Below are positions 1-5,876 of a stretch of DNA of 8,614 bases, piece by piece. Each line of letters begins with the position of its first letter. The first letter of the stretch is position 1. The stretch spans positions 1 through 8,614 of the forward strand of contig JAESQG010000455.1 of NCBI GenBank assembly GCA_016765265.1, given 5' to 3'. The notes under the pieces were generated by a model. That model ran no database searches, was not told the origin of the DNA, and saw nothing but the letters and a program-made list of their open reading frames with translations. The stretch comes from Pseudomonadales bacterium (GTDB lineage: Bacteria > Pseudomonadota > Gammaproteobacteria > Pseudomonadales > DC-out160). The position numbers and the translations under genes are program-made.

Positions 1-675
1 ATGGTCTTAAATGTAGTGATACACAAAGGTAATATTGATCAAATAGAAGAGATTATTCAACTCGCAGAGTCGCTAAAGGTAGACTACATAGAACTGGCAA
101 CCGCACAGTACTACGGTTTTGCCTTAGTCAATCGCGATCAACTATTACCTAGCCGAGAGCAATTAGAGCGAACAGAAAAAATCGTCAAAACCTATCAAGA
201 GCGTCTAGAAGGCAAGATGAAGATCTTCTACATCATCCCCGACTATTACGAAAACAGACCCAAACCTTGTATGCACGGCTGGGGAAAAATATTTTTAACA
301 GTGACCCCCGATGGCACGGCCCTACCCTGTCACAGTGCTCGCGAGCTGCCCGGCATCGAGTTTCCCAATGTGGTGGGCAATGATCTCAAATCCATATGGT
401 ATAAGTCAGAAGCCTTTAATCATTTTCGCGGTGATTCCTGGATGAAGGAACCCTGCCGTAGCTGCCCGGAAAAAGAGAATGACTATGGCGGATGTCGTTG
501 TCAGGCTTACCTACTAACGGGCGAAGCCGAACAAGCTGATCCTGCTTGTGAATTATCTCCTTACCATCACCTTGTCCAAGAGGCTAAGGCCGATAGTGGA
601 CCTAAACCCTTTGACGAGGACCTTATTTTTCGGAACAGTGCTAACAGTAAAAAACTTATAAAAATATCGACATAA
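1..675 (+). CDS. pqqE: PqqE, PQQ biosynthesis radical SAM protein, C-terminal part (5' truncated by window)
   Basis: PqqE is the radical SAM enzyme that joins the Glu and Tyr side chains of the precursor peptide PqqA, held by PqqD, in the first step of pyrroloquinoline quinone synthesis in the cytosol. The visible 224 residues carry the SPASM domain with its iron-sulfur ligands: C90 in CMHGWG, C110 in LPCHSA, then C152, C155, C165 and C167 in CRSCPEKENDYGGCRCQA, and C183 in DPACELSP. This spacing is typical of PqqE. The N-terminal CxxxCxxC cluster motif and the first part of the barrel are missing because the window begins inside the gene, so the ATG at position 1 is almost certainly an internal Met. 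About 40% of the usual ~380 residues lies upstream. It is normally the last gene of pqqABCDE, and no other pqq gene follows. It converges on the ATPase gene, with 88 bp between them and no convincing terminator. Confidence 0.95.
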   Translation: MVLNVVIHKGNIDQIEEIIQLAESLKVDYIELATAQYYGFALVNRDQLLPSREQLERTEKIVKTYQERLEGKMKIFYIIPDYYENRPKPCMHGWGKIFLTVTPDGTALPCHSARELPGIEFPNVVGNDLKSIWYKSEAFNHFRGDSWMKEPCRSCPEKENDYGGCRCQAYLLTGEAEQADPACELSPYHHLVQEAKADSGPKPFDEDLIFRNSANSKKLIKIST

Positions 676-763
676 AACTCAGGATAAAACCAACTATTTA
701 TAATCAAGCAAAGATAAGAATAGATGTCTTCTGCAGAAGCTTAATGATTTTCTTATTGCCCCA

Positions 764-1927
764 CTAGCTCTGAAAAATTCGACTGACTTGATCAAACCTT
801 AAAGCGACGGTGCCATCGCTAAACTCAAATTCATTTCCAGAATACACTAAATAAGTTCGATTGACTGAGTTAGTCAACGATGATATTCGTTTTAACCCCT
901 TCAAGTGAGAGCCTCGATAGGTAGCACTGGCCTTCACTTCGATGGCCGTTAAGTGTCTGCCGTTTTGGAAGAGAATATCAACTTCACTGCCATTACTATC
1001 TCTAAAAAAATAAAGGTTAGGCAGCTTTCCTTGATTACATCGTGTTTTCAAACATTCAATGACAACAAGGTTTTCAAAAAGCTGACCTATCAACGGGTCT
1101 CGGGCAACTTGCATAGAGTTTTCAATACCTAATAAAAAGGCTAAAAGCCCCGTATCCATAAAATAATACTTGGGAGATTTAACTACACGTTTACCGAAGT
1201 TCTCAAAATAGGGAGACAACTTATACACGATGAAAGAGGCTTCAAGAATTGATAACCATTCTTGTATGGTATTAGCACTAACCCCAACATCATTAGCGAG
1301 GGAACTATAATCCATTAGCTGACCCACACGACCTGCGATCAGTTTCATAAACTTTTCAAACAACGCAAAATTTTTTAGGTTGATTAGTTGCCTGACATCA
1401 CGCTCCACATAAGTTTGATAGTAATTTGAATACGCTTGAGTTGGTCGTTGATGTTGGTCATATATGCGAGGAAGAAATCCACGATATATATACTCGTAGG
1501 GATCGCTGAAGGAGACGCCTGCATCCGACAACTCGTCGATTGAAAATGGATAAAGATTCAATATGCTGGTCCTACCTGCAAGCGATTGACCTATCGCCTC
1601 GCGCAACGCAAGCTGATGAGAACCCGTCAATACAAATTGACCATTGCGCCCTTCGGCATCCACTATCACCTGAATATAACTCAGCAATTCAGGGACTCGT
1701 TGGATTTCATCAAGAATGACATTTTCTTTAAACTGCGCCAAAAACCCTTTCGGGTCATCCGTGGCAAACTCTCTTATTTCAGGTGCCTCTAGATTGAAAT
1801 ACTCATATGTGCTGAGCACACCTTTGGCCAGCGTTGTTTTTCCAGCCTGACGAGGCCCGAGAATAGTCACTATGGGGTATTCGGTCAGTAGATTCTGTAG
1901 TTCTTCCGTCATTTTCCGTTTAATCAT
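764..1927 (-). CDS. AAA+ ATPase with DUF4143 / PD-(D/E)XK-like C-terminus
   Basis: This 387-residue protein belongs to the widespread orphan family of AAA_14 ATPases fused to DUF4143. Visible parts: Walker A GPRQAGKTT (24-32), Walker B VILDEIQ (70-76), a sensor-like TGSHQ (101-105), a helix-turn-helix-like stretch around 205-225 (LANDVGVSANTIQEWL), and a C-terminal DUF4143 region with the nuclease-like pattern GQLFEN (281-286), SEVDIL (314-319) and AIEVKAS (328-334), which matches a PD-(D/E)XK core. The length is normal and the frame intact. Molecular function is not established for the family; a role in accessory or defence DNA is inference. The ATG at 1927 lacks a good ribosome binding site. 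Met6 (ATG at 1912) is an alternative start, also without a strong site. The gene is monocistronic, on the strand opposite pqqE and the sulfotransferase, and has palindromic DNA directly upstream. Confidence 0.85.
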   Translation of the reverse strand: MIKRKMTEELQNLLTEYPIVTILGPRQAGKTTLAKGVLSTYEYFNLEAPEIREFATDDPKGFLAQFKENVILDEIQRVPELLSYIQVIVDAEGRNGQFVLTGSHQLALREAIGQSLAGRTSILNLYPFSIDELSDAGVSFSDPYEYIYRGFLPRIYDQHQRPTQAYSNYYQTYVERDVRQLINLKNFALFEKFMKLIAGRVGQLMDYSSLANDVGVSANTIQEWLSILEASFIVYKLSPYFENFGKRVVKSPKYYFMDTGLLAFLLGIENSMQVARDPLIGQLFENLVVIECLKTRCNQGKLPNLYFFRDSNGSEVDILFQNGRHLTAIEVKASATYRGSHLKGLKRISSLTNSVNRTYLVYSGNEFEFSDGTVALRFDQVSRIFQS

Positions 1928-1929
1928 TG

Positions 1930-1977
1930 CTTAAGCTTAAGTTATGTAATACTAATATTCAACTTCTATATTACATA
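1930..1977 (-). promoter_or_regulatory. Palindromic region upstream of the ATPase gene
   Basis: Two symmetric elements sit within 50 bp of the ATPase start. A perfect 12-bp palindrome CTTAAGCTTAAG occupies 1930-1941. A perfect 9-bp inverted repeat, TATGTAATA (1943-1951) and TATTACATA (1969-1977), has a 17-bp AT-rich spacer. On the minus strand this spacer contains TTGAAT, a possible -35 box, but no convincing -10 is spaced from it. The position suggests an operator or promoter for the ATPase gene; a transcript hairpin is also possible. Function is inferred from position only. Confidence 0.35.
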
Positions 1978-2125
1978 TTTATTAAGACCTAAGCCTTTGT
2001 TTTTATTATATGTCTGAAATCGTCAGTGATATTAAAAGATTATCTGACCCTATTTGGACTCTACTCTACAGGTTAAGATTACAGGATTGATGAGCTTGCC
2101 ACTTTGTGGGTTCATCTCCAAAATG

Positions 2126-2271
2126 AAATAACAACCGTAGCTAAACTAGGCATGTATAACTCTGTGAGAGAATTCAAGCAGGGTATTGGCAGGGGAAGGA
2201 AAAAACGTTATTTTTTTACTTCTGATATGATTCTACTGCTATGAGTTTCTAGAACAATTTTCCAGAGATAT
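2126..2271 (+). pseudogene. Decayed copy of the parDE operator, parD and parE end
   Basis: A hand alignment finds six short blocks collinear with the intact operon at 3479-4097. 2126-2136 matches 3479-3489 (10/11). 2140-2148 matches 3503-3511 (9/9). 2149-2175 matches 3604-3630 (22/27) and encodes the same GMYNSV. 2176-2188 matches 3709-3721 (10/13). 2189-2201 matches 3733-3745 (11/13). 2261-2271 matches 4068-4078 (11/11, the 3' end of parE). The missing pieces would be about 10 bp of operator (one repeat unit), the parD start, 78 bp and 11 bp inside parD, and most of parE. No single block is decisive; the order and strand of all six are the support. What remains cannot encode a working antitoxin or toxin. 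Confidence 0.6.
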
Positions 2272-2390
2272 AGATAGGTGACAATCTCTCTACTTAATCA
2301 ATCATTATTGCACTTGACCACTTTTTTAATTTTTATACCTATCGGTAAATTATCATCAGATTATTTTAGTCGGAGCATTGAATTTTTATT

Positions 2391-3326
2391 ATGAACAGCT
2401 CAAAGAAACCAGAAATTCGACATCGATATGAACATCACCATCTTGCCTCAAGCCGATGGGATGATTTTATAGTACGCCCGGATGACGTCATCATCTCGAC
2501 TTCTTATAAGGCGGGCACTACTTTTATGCAGACTATCGTCGGTAACATTATTTTTCATCAAGATGGTCCACCGGATTCGATACAAGACCTTTCTCCTTGG
2601 CTGGATATGCGCCTATCTCCAAAAAAAGGAACAAAAAAATTATTGGCAGAGCAATCACACCGACGCTTTATCAAAACCCATCTACCACTGGATGGTTTAA
2701 AATTTCACGAGCAAGCTAAATATATTATGGTCGGACGAGATCCACGGGACGTATTCATGTCACTGCTCAATCATTGGGGAAACCATACTGATCTATTTTA
2801 CTCTACGATGAACGATAGAATACCCAACAAGTCTGGTGACCAATTTCCAAGAATGGGAGACGACGTTCATGAGACCTGGGCAGATTGGATAGGGAAAGGT
2901 TGGTTTGATTGGGAAAACGATGGTTATCCTTATTGGTCACACCTAGGTCATTGTCTTAGCTGGTGGGAGTTCAGGCATTTACCCAATATTGAGTTATTTC
3001 ACTATCAGGATATGGTGGACAATCTCGAAGGAGAAATGCGACGCGTTAGCAAATATTTAGATATCGATGTACCGGAAGAAGCTTGGCCTCGTCTAGTAGA
3101 TGCCTGCTCTTTCGAAACAGTAAAGAAAAACCCACTCCCCGTAACAGGCAAAAATATGGACATCATGTTTAAAGGAGGGGCAGACACTTTCATAAACAAA
3201 GGAACCAATGGTCGTTGGAAAGACGTGCTTACAGATGATGAGTTAGCCCTTTATAAAAATGTAATGGAGCGCACCTTACCTCAAGATTGCGCACACTGGC
3301 TAGAGAATGGCGGTCGAGTAAATTAG
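2391..3326 (+). CDS. PAPS-dependent sulfotransferase (Sulfotransfer_1 family)
   Basis: This is a 311-residue cytosolic-type sulfotransferase, which moves a sulfuryl group from PAPS to a hydroxyl or amine of a small acceptor. The 5'-phosphosulfate loop is TSYKAGTTF (37-45), a variant of the usual TYPKSGTTW with the key K40 kept. H97 in KTHLP is the expected catalytic base. The 3'-phosphate site is YIMVGRDPRDVFMS (111-124), with R116 and S124. The C-terminal PAPS-binding motif appears as INKGTNGRWKD (268-278), matching the RKGxxGDWK consensus loosely. Length is usual and there is no signal peptide or membrane segment. The acceptor cannot be read from the sequence and no pathway genes flank it. 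The ATG at 2391 has only a distant GGAG (2372-2375), so translation may be weak. A decayed second copy of its 3' end lies at 4389-4501. Confidence 0.9.
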   Translation: MNSSKKPEIRHRYEHHHLASSRWDDFIVRPDDVIISTSYKAGTTFMQTIVGNIIFHQDGPPDSIQDLSPWLDMRLSPKKGTKKLLAEQSHRRFIKTHLPLDGLKFHEQAKYIMVGRDPRDVFMSLLNHWGNHTDLFYSTMNDRIPNKSGDQFPRMGDDVHETWADWIGKGWFDWENDGYPYWSHLGHCLSWWEFRHLPNIELFHYQDMVDNLEGEMRRVSKYLDIDVPEEAWPRLVDACSFETVKKNPLPVTGKNMDIMFKGGADTFINKGTNGRWKDVLTDDELALYKNVMERTLPQDCAHWLENGGRVN

Positions 3327-3489
3327 AAGGTCTATTCCGTAAAAACCAGCATCGTTCCCATTTCCCAAAACATAGCCTTTACGCCTAATAACGCTGAGCA
3401 CCTCACGCGTCTTCACGATTCAAGTGCGCCACCCTGTTTCCGGAAAAAGGGCAGGTGCAAACCTCGCAACTTAATCAAAAATAACAATC

Positions 3490-3519
3490 ATTGCTAAAGA
3501 TTGCTAAACTACGCATAAC
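3490..3519 (+). promoter_or_regulatory. Likely parDE promoter with 10-bp-spaced direct repeats
   Basis: ATTGCTAAA occurs twice, at 3490-3498 and 3500-3508, one helical turn apart. The first copy supplies a possible -35 box (TTGCTA, 3491-3496), followed after 17 bp by a possible -10 box (CATAAC, 3514-3519). Repeats placed this way would suit a ribbon-helix-helix ParD dimer repressing its own operon. The decayed copy at 2137-2148 keeps only one GCTAAA unit. Promoter strength and repressor binding are inferred. Confidence 0.45.
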
Positions 3520-3546
3520 AAAACGGCAAAATAATGGGTTAAGGTA

Positions 3547-3807
3547 ATGAATATATCACTCACTCCTCAGCTAGAAAGGTATGTAAAACAAAAGGTTGAT
3601 ACCGGCATGTATAACTCGGTAAGCGAAGTTATGCGCGAAGCACTACGGTTGCTCGAAGAACGTGACGCCCTTAAAGAGATAAAGATGGAAGCTCTGCGCC
3701 GCGATATTAAGGCGGGCATTGACGAGTTAGATCGAGGGGAAGGAACGCCTCTCAGCATGGACAATATTAAAGCGAAAGCGCGGGCTATAAAAGAGAAAAG
3801 AGATTAG
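3547..3807 (+). CDS. parD: ParD-family antitoxin (ribbon-helix-helix)
   Basis: This 86-residue antitoxin has the typical ParD layout. The N-terminal ribbon-helix-helix DNA-binding part (MNISLTPQLERYV, then GMYNSVSEVMREALRLLEE, about residues 1-40) would bind the operator as a dimer. The charged, flexible C-terminal half (about 41-86) would wrap and neutralise the ParE toxin. Its stop codon shares one base with the start of the downstream toxin gene, so the two are translationally coupled. AAGG (3541-3544) lies only two bases before the ATG, which is tight; GGG at 3536-3538 is an alternative site. Autoregulation through the direct repeats upstream is expected for the family. Codon phase and length show no damage. 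Confidence 0.9.
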   Translation: MNISLTPQLERYVKQKVDTGMYNSVSEVMREALRLLEERDALKEIKMEALRRDIKAGIDELDRGEGTPLSMDNIKAKARAIKEKRD

Positions 3808-4097
3808 TGCGAACACTGATTAAAGCGCCCAAGGCCGAAGCTGATCTGATTGATATTTGGTTATATGTTGCAGAAGATCAGCCGGTGAATGCTGATCGTT
3901 TACTTGATCGGCTGAACGACGCGGCGCTGTCCCTCGCAGAAACACCGAGCATGGGAATGGATAGGCCCAGTTTATCTGAAGGACTTAAAAGCTTCCCTGT
4001 TGGCAATTACATTTTGTATTACAGCGTCAGCACATCAGAACTTGAGCTGGTTCGGGTGCTGTCTGCATCCAGAGATATGATCAACCTGAGCTGGTAA
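3807..4097 (+). CDS. parE: ParE-family toxin (RelE/ParE superfamily)
   Basis: The 96-residue toxin starts at a GTG (3807-3809) whose first base is the last base of the parD stop codon. Family features include an N-terminal helix pair (KAEADLIDIWLYVAED, then a second helix to about residue 45), the PSMGMDRPSL turn (47-56), then LKSFPVGNYILYYSV (60-74) and the C-terminal strand LVRVLSASRD (81-90). ParE toxins usually poison DNA gyrase, whereas RelE relatives cut mRNA on the ribosome. The ParD partner favours the gyrase type, but the target is inferred from family only. The toxin appears intact. Its last codons (TCCAGAGATAT, 4068-4078) recur at 2261-2271 in the decayed copy upstream of the sulfotransferase gene. 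Confidence 0.88.
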   Translation: MRTLIKAPKAEADLIDIWLYVAEDQPVNADRLLDRLNDAALSLAETPSMGMDRPSLSEGLKSFPVGNYILYYSVSTSELELVRVLSASRDMINLSW

Positions 4098-4388
4098 CAC
4101 ACATTGTTAATCCCGGTCGAAACCCGTAGTTATTTGCCGCAGCTTCAAATTAAGTCTGTTCCTTCCCAGCCTAATTCAAACGGATTGCCAAAATAATCTT
4201 TATTGTGAGAATTCGGGAAACTAGGAATGCCAATTAACGATACACTGCACAAAGTAAGTGCAACCTGATATTTTTAAGCAACAGCGGCCTCATACGGCTA
4301 AGCTCGGGTTAACACCGAAACAAATAGATGAGACATTTTATAGAGAATTGTCAGGTCTTAGTTGACCACTACAGTCCATGTAGTTTTG
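4098..4388. other. Intergenic stretch between parE and the sulfotransferase remnant
   Basis: No intact gene is seen here. It holds TTGACCACT (4362-4370), shared with the region before the intact sulfotransferase (2314-2322), and a short minus-strand open stretch (4145-4273) whose translation ends in protein-like residues such as PNSHNKDYFGNPFELGW but lacks an ATG start. A small inverted repeat TAACA/TGTTA follows the parE stop but has no T-run, so I do not call a terminator. Confidence 0.4.
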
Positions 4389-4501
4389 ATGTTTAAGGGA
4401 GGGGCAGATACTTTCATAAGCAAAGGAACTAACGGTCGTTGGAAAGATGTGCCTACTGATGATGAGTTAGCGCTTTATAAAAATCTAATCCGTAAAGGCC
4501 A
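4389..4501 (+). pseudogene. Remnant of a second sulfotransferase gene (3' end plus flank)
   Basis: Bases 4389-4484 match 3165-3260 of the intact sulfotransferase in 87 of 96 positions without gaps. They encode FKGGADTFISKGTNGRWKD in the same frame, covering the C-terminal PAPS motif. A 71-bp deletion relative to the intact copy (3261-3331) follows. Then 4485-4501 matches the 3' flank 3332-3348 (14/17), so the duplication reached past the stop codon. Of the nine differences in the coding block, seven are synonymous. The deletion shifts the frame, leaving a 40-codon open frame ending at 4511. Everything coding for residues 1-258, including the P-loop and catalytic His, is absent, so no enzyme can be made. 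The homology ends at the 3' end of the convergent peptidase gene. Confidence 0.9.
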
Positions 4502-4507
4502 ACAGTC

Positions 4508-4966
4508 TTAATAGCGAGATGGATCCTTATACATTAAAGTATCATCAAAACCGCTAAACAGTTTCTCATTCCACCAGTCAACAGTATTGTTTTTCTTCAC
4601 TCCGCGATCGGGATCATTGAAGAAAACAGTGGATTCGCCCACACCGGTAAGTACAATCGCGTGACCCACTCCAAACCATTCTCCGCAACAGAGAATGGGA
4701 CCGTAGTCCTGTAGGTAAGTGGCAAGGTCTTGTGAGCTGTGTACAGATTTTTTAGGCAGTGATTTCAGCCCTACCTGTTTAGCGAATTCTTTGAATTGGG
4801 AATATTGTAGCGGAGTTGTATCGGCCACTGCATAGGCATCAAAATGGGTTGCCATAGGGCCTTGACGGCCTGTTTTCTGTTGTGAATAAAGCCAAAGCAT
4901 ATAAGCTGAGGCGTTCCAGCAACTATTGTCTTTGGCCTGAGCTCGCAGCGGTACGTTTAATAACAT
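4508..4966 (-). CDS. Small papain-like cysteine peptidase (C70/AvrRpt2-like)
   Basis: The 152-residue protein has a complete papain-type active site. Q10 lies six residues before the nucleophile C16 in KDNSCWNAS, as in papain's oxyanion Gln and Cys. H102 is in GVGHAIVLTGV and D118 (or N117) in FFNDPDRG. The layout resembles the Papain_like_cys_pept / peptidase C70 group, which includes the bacterial effector AvrRpt2, and more distantly C39-like peptidases. The protein is essentially one catalytic domain with no signal peptide, membrane segment or repeat, so it is cytosolic or exported by a route not visible here. The start is well set: AAGGAG (4973-4978 on the plus strand, complemented) lies six bases before the ATG. 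The stop overlaps the end of the sulfotransferase remnant. No immunity, chaperone or secretion gene adjoins. Substrate unknown. Confidence 0.8.
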   Translation of the reverse strand: MLLNVPLRAQAKDNSCWNASAYMLWLYSQQKTGRQGPMATHFDAYAVADTTPLQYSQFKEFAKQVGLKSLPKKSVHSSQDLATYLQDYGPILCCGEWFGVGHAIVLTGVGESTVFFNDPDRGVKKNNTVDWWNEKLFSGFDDTLMYKDPSRY

Positions 4967-5239
4967 GATCTACTCCTTAGATATATTTTAGGATTTTGGT
5001 TCAGCGTAATGAATTTTGATAAAGACTACTCCGACCCTGACTCTTAACATTAGGAATTAGTAACAAATGAAATGGTAATAATACCGAACACTCTTAGTTT
5101 GATCCGCTAACACTTCCCGGCTTTGCTATTTCTGCAGTACTCGCAGCTACATTGGCGGGCAATGGAATTTTTAATTTGTGTATCCCATGCGACTGAGAAG
5201 TTATTACAGCGACTCTGTGAAGTAGATTGCAACCGTAAA

Positions 5240-5566
5240 TTAACGGATTAGTCGCTCAACCAACAAATCTTGCAAATCTCGACGGGTATCGACGACCGCC
5301 ATAATGAATACACGACTACCTTGAATTTGATAGATAATTCGATAGGGTTTGAAATAGAGTTGCCGATAGTTCGTCACGCCAACGTTAACTAGTTCAGGCA
5401 CCCTTCGACCTCGGCCTGGTTCGATTTCGAGACTGTATGAAATGGTTTTTATTTTATCCAGAACGTACTCTGCAGAAGCGGGAGTGTCATTTTCAAAAAT
5501 ATATTCATAAATATCGACGATATCTTTTTCTGCTGCAGCGGTAACAACAACGTTATATTTCGTCAT
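5240..5566 (-). CDS. ParE/RelE-family toxin of the Phd/YefM pair
   Basis: The toxin reads as 108 residues from the ATG at 5566. A longer frame could start at TTG 5578, but GAGGG five bases before the ATG makes the ATG the better start. Family signs are the N-terminal helices (AEKDIVDIYEYIFEN and the following ASAEYVLDKI), then GRGRRVPEL (51-59), NYRQLYFKPYRIIYQI (67-82) and the C-terminal VVDTRRDLQDLL, the usual ParE/RelE core with its conserved Arg and Tyr residues. Expected action is inhibition of gyrase (ParE) or ribosome-dependent mRNA cleavage (RelE); the sequence alone does not decide. The gene overlaps the antitoxin gene by 14 bases, a standard arrangement for coupled translation with the antitoxin first. 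It is clearly different from the ParE encoded at 3807-4097. Confidence 0.88.
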   Translation of the reverse strand: MTKYNVVVTAAAEKDIVDIYEYIFENDTPASAEYVLDKIKTISYSLEIEPGRGRRVPELVNVGVTNYRQLYFKPYRIIYQIQGSRVFIMAVVDTRRDLQDLLVERLIR

Positions 5567-5840
5567 TGATACCCTCAATCTGCTTCCTAATATCCTTAAA
5601 CGCTTTCTTTGCTGGTTTAAAACGCCCTTCTTCCAAATCCTTCTGCCCCAAGGCTAATATTTTTAAAAGCGCAATTGAGCCCATCATTTTCTCGAAACTC
5701 TTGATGTCCTGAAGCACTGCAGTAGCCTCGCCATTCTGAGTAATTATCAACGGCTCGTTAGATTTTCTCAGGTTTTTTAAGATATCAGCCGTGTTATTTT
5801 TCAGATAACTGACCGATTTAACGGAATCACTTAATTTCAC
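5553..5840 (-). CDS. Phd/YefM-family antitoxin
   Basis: This antitoxin has the Phd/YefM N-terminal DNA-binding dimer fold: KLSDSVKSVSYLKNN, then a helix ADILKNLRKSNEPLIIT and the hallmark TQNGEATAVLQDIKSFEKM (about residues 35-53), followed by a charged C-terminal tail that would bind the toxin. Two GTG starts are possible. The one at 5840 has AAGGAG eight bases upstream and gives 95 residues starting MKLSDSV; the one at 5846 is only two bases from that site and adds two residues. I prefer 5840. The tail overlaps the toxin start by 14 bases. Antitoxins of this family repress their own operon, and the palindrome over the promoter upstream fits that. Confidence 0.88.
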   Translation of the reverse strand: MKLSDSVKSVSYLKNNTADILKNLRKSNEPLIITQNGEATAVLQDIKSFEKMMGSIALLKILALGQKDLEEGRFKPAKKAFKDIRKQIEGINDEI

Positions 5841-5876
5841 CAGCACGTCTCCTTAAGTCTTTATTAGATCTATATT

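Larger units (their letters stand above)
2126..4504 (+). repeat. Tandem duplication of a parDE-sulfotransferase unit, reciprocally decayed
   Basis: The order is decayed parDE (2126-2271), intact sulfotransferase (2391-3326), intact parDE (3547-4097), decayed sulfotransferase end (4389-4501). A further identical 9-mer, TTGACCACT, lies between the parE end and the sulfotransferase in both units (2314-2322 and 4362-4370). All matches are on the same strand and in the same order, which fits an ancestral direct duplication followed by loss of a different gene from each copy. The sulfotransferase match is strong. The parDE match rests on short gapped blocks. A separate capture of a second parDE is the main alternative. 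Confidence 0.55.

Noticed and set aside
728..739. Perfect palindrome CTTCTGCAGAAG between pqqE and the ATPase gene, considered as a bidirectional terminator.
   Set aside because: The stem would be six base pairs with no loop and only a broken T-rich tail, so I cannot support termination.
1586..1792. Plus-strand open frame within the ATPase gene.
   Set aside because: It lies fully antisense to a well-supported AAA+ domain and shows no protein features of its own.
2044..2063. TGACCCT...GACTCT similarity between 2044-2063 and 5033-5046.
   Set aside because: Only two six-base words match with a gap, too little to separate from chance.
3428..3458. Imperfect hairpin around TTTCCGGAAA after the sulfotransferase gene, considered as a terminator or an integron attC site.
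   Set aside because: The arms are bulged, no T-run follows on either strand, and no matching core sites (RYYYAAC with GTTRRRY) could be found flanking the cassette-sized genes.
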